From Nitrosopumilus sp. D6 (lineage in GTDB: Archaea > Thermoproteota > Nitrososphaeria > Nitrososphaerales > Nitrosopumilaceae), in the NCBI GenBank assembly GCA_003724325.1, contig RHFD01000025.1:1-33469 (forward strand): 33,469 bases of DNA, read 5' to 3'. The notes beneath the pieces were generated by a model. The model was not told where the DNA came from. It worked only from the letters and a program-made list of their open reading frames with translations, and searched no databases. This document shows positions 29,926 to 33,469 of this stretch, piece after piece. Made by a program: the position numbers and the translations under genes. The first letter of the stretch is position 1. Each line of letters starts with the position of its first letter.

Positions 29926-31333
29926 CCAGACGCGGCATGACGACTTCTACTTGTTCCCTGACTAGCTGTGTATAATAGTTTATGAGTATGTCCACCATGA
30001 GCAGCACGCCTATTCCAGAGCCGAACACACCAAGCACGTCAGAGACTCCGGCAAGCAGGCCCAGAATCATGGATCCAATCAGCGTCACTGACGGGATGTA
30101 CTTGTTTAATAGCGCCTCTACTGGCTTGTTTGACCTGCGGAATCCCGGGATCTGCACATCTGCATCAAGCAGGTTTTGCGCCGCGCTCTTTGGAGAGAGG
30201 CCTCCCAGCTCTACCCAGAGCTTGCCAAAGACTACTACTATTCCCATAATAAACAAGACGTACCCTACTGCGCGCGACGGATCTAGCGCCGCCACATCAA
30301 GGCCGCGCGGGGGAGTCATATAGTATATGAGCCCCCCTATCGGTGTCGACGGACTCGTCGGATCAAACTGCGCTATTATGTTCATGAAAAAGTTATTGTT
30401 GCGCGGATTTGTGTTTGCCCACAATATCTGGAATATAAAGACGGCATTTGCAGTAAGCGCCGATGCGAGAATCACAGGTATGTTTGAGACGTACATTAGC
30501 TTTATCGGGTACACTGCAGAGAATCCCCGGTACTTTGTAGAGACTATTGGTATCTCTATCTTCATTCCCTGTGTAAATACGAGTATCAGTAGTATGCCTG
30601 CAGTAAGGAACAACCCAAAGATGCTCGGCAGCTGGTTTGAGCGGAACAGTATGTTTGATACATCCCCAAATGATATAGACTGGATCACATACGGCAGTAT
30701 TCCAATGGTTCCCCCGTCGCCGGCAGGAAGCGGGCTAAACAAGCTCCACAGTATCTGCTGTGCCACGCCTGCCATGATAAACAGGCTTATTCCGCTACCT
30801 AGACCCCATCCCTTTTGTATCAGCTCGTCAAGAAACATGATTATTACAGAGGCGGCCATTAGCTGCCCTATCATGATGTATAGTACTGACGCGTCAGATA
30901 TTCCGGGGCCGTACACTGCTATTCCATACACGATAGACTCGGCTACAATCACCACATAGGTGACAAGCTTTGTGGCAGTCTGAAATATGCCGCGCTCTTC
31001 GGGTTTTTTAAAGTCAAACTTTAGTATCTCTGATCCGCGCAAGAGCTGCATCAAGAGTCCTGCAGTCACGATGGGACCTATTCCAAGCTCTACTAGTGTT
31101 CCCTGCTGCGAGGCAAAGATGACCCTTGCAAAGGCCAGAAAGTCAAAGGCCGGAGCTGTGGCGCCAAACAGAGGTGTCTGCCCCATCACCATGTAGATGA
31201 GCAGTGCAACTCCGCACCACAAAAGGCGCGTCGGAAGTGGAATCTTTTTTTTAGGCTTTGGCACCTGTGGAAGGTACGGCTCTGCCTTGAAGACGATGCG
31301 GCGGATAAATGTAGTGACGCTGCCCTCAGCCAT
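29903..31333 (-). CDS. secY: Protein translocase subunit SecY
   Basis: The 476-residue protein has about ten transmembrane segments, forms the protein-conducting channel with SecE and Sec-beta, and spans the cytoplasmic membrane. LPTRLLWCGVALLIYMVMGQTPLFG is TM1 and its following plug side. GIGPIVTAGLLMQLLRGSEIL is the conserved TM2 motif, and the cytoplasmic loop KYRGFSAVYPIKLMYVSNIPVILASAL matches SecY loop 4. It overlaps L15 upstream by 8 bases. Confidence 0.95.
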   Translation of the reverse strand: MAEGSVTTFIRRIVFKAEPYLPQVPKPKKKIPLPTRLLWCGVALLIYMVMGQTPLFGATAPAFDFLAFARVIFASQQGTLVELGIGPIVTAGLLMQLLRGSEILKFDFKKPEERGIFQTATKLVTYVVIVAESIVYGIAVYGPGISDASVLYIMIGQLMAASVIIMFLDELIQKGWGLGSGISLFIMAGVAQQILWSLFSPLPAGDGGTIGILPYVIQSISFGDVSNILFRSNQLPSIFGLFLTAGILLILVFTQGMKIEIPIVSTKYRGFSAVYPIKLMYVSNIPVILASALTANAVFIFQILWANTNPRNNNFFMNIIAQFDPTSPSTPIGGLIYYMTPPRGLDVAALDPSRAVGYVLFIMGIVVVFGKLWVELGGLSPKSAAQNLLDADVQIPGFRRSNKPVEALLNKYIPSVTLIGSMILGLLAGVSDVLGVFGSGIGVLLMVDILINYYTQLVREQVEVVMPRLGALLGRK

Positions 31334-31751
31334 TTTCAGTCAGCACTCCCCCACCGGCGGCCTCTAGTTTCTTTTGCGCCGACGCGGTGAACTTTTTGAC
31401 GGTGACAAAGTACGCTTTAGATACCTTTCCGCCTCCGAGAAGCTTTTCATATCCGGCCTTTTTGAGGTCAATTATTTTTTTTCCGCCCTCCTCGCTGCCG
31501 AGTCGCGCAAACAAGTCATCTAAATCCCGGATGCCTGCCCACTTGGTAGTGACGTTTGGATGCGGAGGCCTAGTCGGGCTGTGTCCATAGTGATCCGGGT
31601 CGTCTTTTAGCATAGAGCTGTAGTGGTGCTTCATCATGCCGCTGATACCCAGCCCGCCCTGATGCCCGCTTGCGCGGTGCTGGCCTACCTGGCCCCATCC
31701 CATGTGGCGTCCTCCCCTGAGTCTTCTAGTCTTTCTTAGCCTTGTTGCCAT
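31326..31751 (-). CDS. rpl15: Ribosomal protein L15
   Basis: The 141-residue uL15 protein: RKTRRLRGGRHMGWGQVGQHRASGHQGGLG is the glycine/arginine-rich N-terminal arm that threads through 23S rRNA. The C-terminal globular part ends AAGGGVLTENG. It lies one base after the L30 stop and overlaps secY. Confidence 0.95.
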   Translation of the reverse strand: MATRLRKTRRLRGGRHMGWGQVGQHRASGHQGGLGISGMMKHHYSSMLKDDPDHYGHSPTRPPHPNVTTKWAGIRDLDDLFARLGSEEGGKKIIDLKKAGYEKLLGGGKVSKAYFVTVKKFTASAQKKLEAAGGGVLTENG

Positions 31752-31752
31752 C

Positions 31753-32223
31753 TTACATCATGTTCCTCACTATACTGCCTAGATCCTTGTTTTTGCCTAG
31801 CACACCCTTTTGTCCGTACAGCTTCTTTGTGCTGCGCTTGAATCCGTGCCTCGGAGGGGCAAGGGCAAACCATGGTTTTAGCGGCTTTAGCTTTGAGAGA
31901 GCAGCCCTGCCTTCTGCAAGGGCAGACGCAAGCTCATCAGAGCTTGCAAATCCCAGGTCTTTGAGATCCTCGGCAGTCACCTTTTTGTAGCCGGACTTTC
32001 TGGCTTTTTTGTCGACTAGCTCCTTTGCAAGTTCGGCATCAAGCTCTACCCAAGAGACATAGTGCTGTACCTTTTTGAGCATTCCTGCAGTGTTCTCGCG
32101 TATAGGTAGTATCGTGGCACGGTACTTTTTGTCAAGCTTTAGCAGCATCATTGTATGAGATGCCCAGTACGGGACATCTGCCTGCCCCTTTATTCGAACC
32201 ACCAGAAACGCGCTTGCCATCAT
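31753..32223 (-). CDS. rpl30: Ribosomal protein L30
   Basis: The 156-residue archaeal long-form uL30: AFLVVRIKGQADVPYWASHTMMLLKLDKKYRATIL is the L30 core. The family's C-terminal extension has FALAPPRHGFKRSTKKLYGQKGVLG. It starts at one of two tandem ATGs just after the S5 stop. Confidence 0.95.
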   Translation of the reverse strand: MMASAFLVVRIKGQADVPYWASHTMMLLKLDKKYRATILPIRENTAGMLKKVQHYVSWVELDAELAKELVDKKARKSGYKKVTAEDLKDLGFASSDELASALAEGRAALSKLKPLKPWFALAPPRHGFKRSTKKLYGQKGVLGKNKDLGSIVRNMM

Positions 32224-32226
32224 TTA

Positions 32227-32928
32227 TCAACCCTGGCTGAATGTCTGCCTCAGACAGTCCAGTATCGCCTTTGAAGTAGAGTTCATCGTGGGAGTCGATC
32301 CCTTTGCAGTAGTCCACGCATCCTTTAGTCCTGCAAGCTCTAGCAGCCGCTTTATCTTGCCGCCTGCCACAAGCCCGAGCCCGCGCGGAGCCGGAATTAT
32401 CTCAATTGTGACGCTTCCTCCCTTGCCTCTTACCTTGAATGGTATGGAGTGTTTTTGATCACATCTGCACTCCCAGCTGCCGCATCCGAGCTTGATAGGA
32501 TTTACGTTGAGGAATGCCTGGTTTGTGGCCTTTTCAATTGCAATACGCATCTGCTTTGACTTGCCCTGTCCGATTCCAAGATAGCCGTTTGAATTTCCCG
32601 CAGCTACAATTGCCTTGAACCTAGTGGACTGGCCGTTTGATGTCATCTTTTGTATCATGCCTACATCAACTACCTCGCTTTTTAGATCCGGTAAGAGTTT
32701 TTTGATGATTCCTGATTCCTGGATGCGCAGTCCGGACTCGATTATCTCCTCAAGGGATGTAATCTCACCAGAGGATACTTTTCGTCCGAGTATTGTCTTT
32801 GGAATCCATATTTCTGGTTCCGGCTCGCGCCTTGGTCGTCTTGGCCTGTCTTCTTCTTTTCTTCCCGGCGGACCGCGCCCATATACAGGTGGACTGCGTC
32901 GACGCTGGCCCTGTGTTGCCTGGCTCAT
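32227..32928 (-). CDS. rps5: Ribosomal protein S5
   Basis: The 233-residue uS5 protein has an arginine/proline-rich N-terminal extension (about residues 1-38, RRRSPPVYGRGPPGRKEEDR) not needed for the core. The S5 double-strand RNA-binding domain (GQSTRFKAIVAAGNSNGYLGIGQGKSKQMRIAIEKA) follows, and then the C-terminal GLVAGGKIKRLLELAGLKDAW. It overlaps L18 by ATGA. Confidence 0.95.
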   Translation of the reverse strand: MSQATQGQRRRSPPVYGRGPPGRKEEDRPRRPRREPEPEIWIPKTILGRKVSSGEITSLEEIIESGLRIQESGIIKKLLPDLKSEVVDVGMIQKMTSNGQSTRFKAIVAAGNSNGYLGIGQGKSKQMRIAIEKATNQAFLNVNPIKLGCGSWECRCDQKHSIPFKVRGKGGSVTIEIIPAPRGLGLVAGGKIKRLLELAGLKDAWTTAKGSTPTMNSTSKAILDCLRQTFSQG

Positions 32929-33407
32929 TTTACCTCGCCGTCTATTCCGGACTTTATCTTTGATACCTCGTTTTTAACGGTGAGATGCTCGCCGTTGATC
33001 CTCTCCTCTGATGGAAACGTATCCCCGCTTGCAGGCACCTTTACTCCCGCATCAATCACACCCTTTAGTGCAGCTGCCATTCTCTGCGTGTATTTTTTTG
33101 TCCCCGTGTATAGTATGGCATCTCCTGCTCCGCCGAGTAGAGCCTTTTTGCCTGCAAGGTATCCGGTAAGATATGCGGCAGGAACACTCTTTCTAGAGCC
33201 CTTCCAGCCCTTCTCAAGCAGATATCTCGAGTGCGCAGATGCCACCACCTTGTCGCCGGCAATGCCGGGCTTTAGTATCTGCACCTGGGTGTTCTCGTTG
33301 GTAATGTTTACCGTGATAAAGTCACGCTTGCCCATGAGCATGGTACCGCGCTTTTTATAATTGGTCTTTTCCTCCCTGAGTCTTCTCAGGATCTTTGCAT
33401 ATGCCAT
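32925..33407 (-). CDS. rpl18: Ribosomal protein L18
   Basis: The 160-residue uL18 binds 5S rRNA. It begins YAKILRRLREEKTNYKKRGTMLMGKRDFITVNITNENTQVQIL, and the AAYLTGYLAGKKALLGGAGDAILYTGTKKYTQRMAAALKG block is typical of the archaeal form. It is the first gene of the operon in view, and a strong TATA box lies just upstream rather than an abutting L19e gene. Confidence 0.95.
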   Translation of the reverse strand: MAYAKILRRLREEKTNYKKRGTMLMGKRDFITVNITNENTQVQILKPGIAGDKVVASAHSRYLLEKGWKGSRKSVPAAYLTGYLAGKKALLGGAGDAILYTGTKKYTQRMAAALKGVIDAGVKVPASGDTFPSEERINGEHLTVKNEVSKIKSGIDGEVK

Positions 33408-33434
33408 GTATAGAATCCGGGTTTGAATCAGCTC

Positions 33435-33442
33435 TTATATAC
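33435..33442 (-). promoter_or_regulatory. TATA box of the L18-S5-L30-L15-secY operon
   Basis: Minus-strand GTATATAA, 28-35 bases before the L18 ATG, is a good archaeal TATA match. No gene is visible in the last 62 bases of the window. Confidence 0.55.
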
Positions 33443-33469
33443 GTTAAGCGTAATTTTGGCGCAGGGATT

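Noticed and set aside
32190-32203. T-loop-like TTCGAACC sequence suggesting a tRNA
   Set aside because: It is inside the L30 coding region and no acceptor or anticodon arms can be built around it.

Overview
The window is archaeal. It carries a large set of archaeal/eukaryotic-type information-processing genes (exosome Rrp4-Rrp41-Rrp42, SBDS, Nop5-fibrillarin, Trm1, Rpo3, S30e, L37Ae, L18e, Pcc1, Cbf5, AdkA, EMC3-like DUF106), an RPC34-like RNA polymerase III-type protein, and first genes with TATA boxes about 25 bases before the start codon. RPC34 homologues, LeuCD/HacAB, CofE and the gene order fit a group I.1a Thaumarchaeon. The coding DNA is clearly more GC-rich than free-living Nitrosopumilus, so a Cenarchaeum-like sponge symbiont is the best guess. 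The species call is inference.

Layout. 1-2232 is a gene-poor, AT-rich, repeat-bearing segment. It has 3.5 copies of a 38-bp palindromic tandem repeat, a diverged ~90-bp repeat in two copies, a short TPR protein, an FMN split-barrel protein and a 40-residue membrane peptide gene. 2233-4111 holds a metallophosphoesterase, a 52-residue ribbon-helix-helix gene missed by the ORF track, two small membrane proteins and S30e. 4146-7593 (minus) is a radical SAM protein plus pyrKD. 7673-9509 (plus) is nop5-fibrillarin, followed by convergent rnhB and then trm1. 11269-13459 (minus) is a membrane-anchored protein, an RPC34-like protein with a long lysine/threonine repeat, and an FtsJ-type methyltransferase. 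13543-14083 holds a small orphan ORF and a strongly folded candidate non-coding RNA.

14084-17430 (minus) is the archaeal exosome superoperon SBDS-Rrp4-Rrp41-Rrp42-L37Ae-Pcc1. 17623-20245 (plus) is Rpo3-L18e-L13-S9 followed by a sugar nucleotidyltransferase. 20223-23947 (minus) is a four-gene block encoding two different isopropylmalate/homoaconitate dehydratases. One is archaeal type and one bacterial LeuCD type, most simply explained by parallel lysine (LysW/AAA) and leucine synthesis. cofE is divergent from it. 24822-26413 holds a YwgA/Panacea-like protein, a tail-anchored unknown and a small unknown. 26640-26738 is an intron-containing tRNA-Ser(GGA). 26793-33407 (minus) is the spc-type ribosomal/secretion operon L18-S5-L30-L15-SecY-AdkA-DUF106-Cmk-Cbf5, ending in a secreted Ig-like protein.

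Genes inside operons overlap by ATGA, TAATG or TTGA junctions and use TTG starts often. Operon-leading genes look leaderless. The most unusual items are the nested-hairpin RNA candidate at 13917-13983, the palindromic repeats at the left end, the lysine-rich RPC34-like protein, the double dehydratase block, and several tiny genes that standard ORF cut-offs miss.
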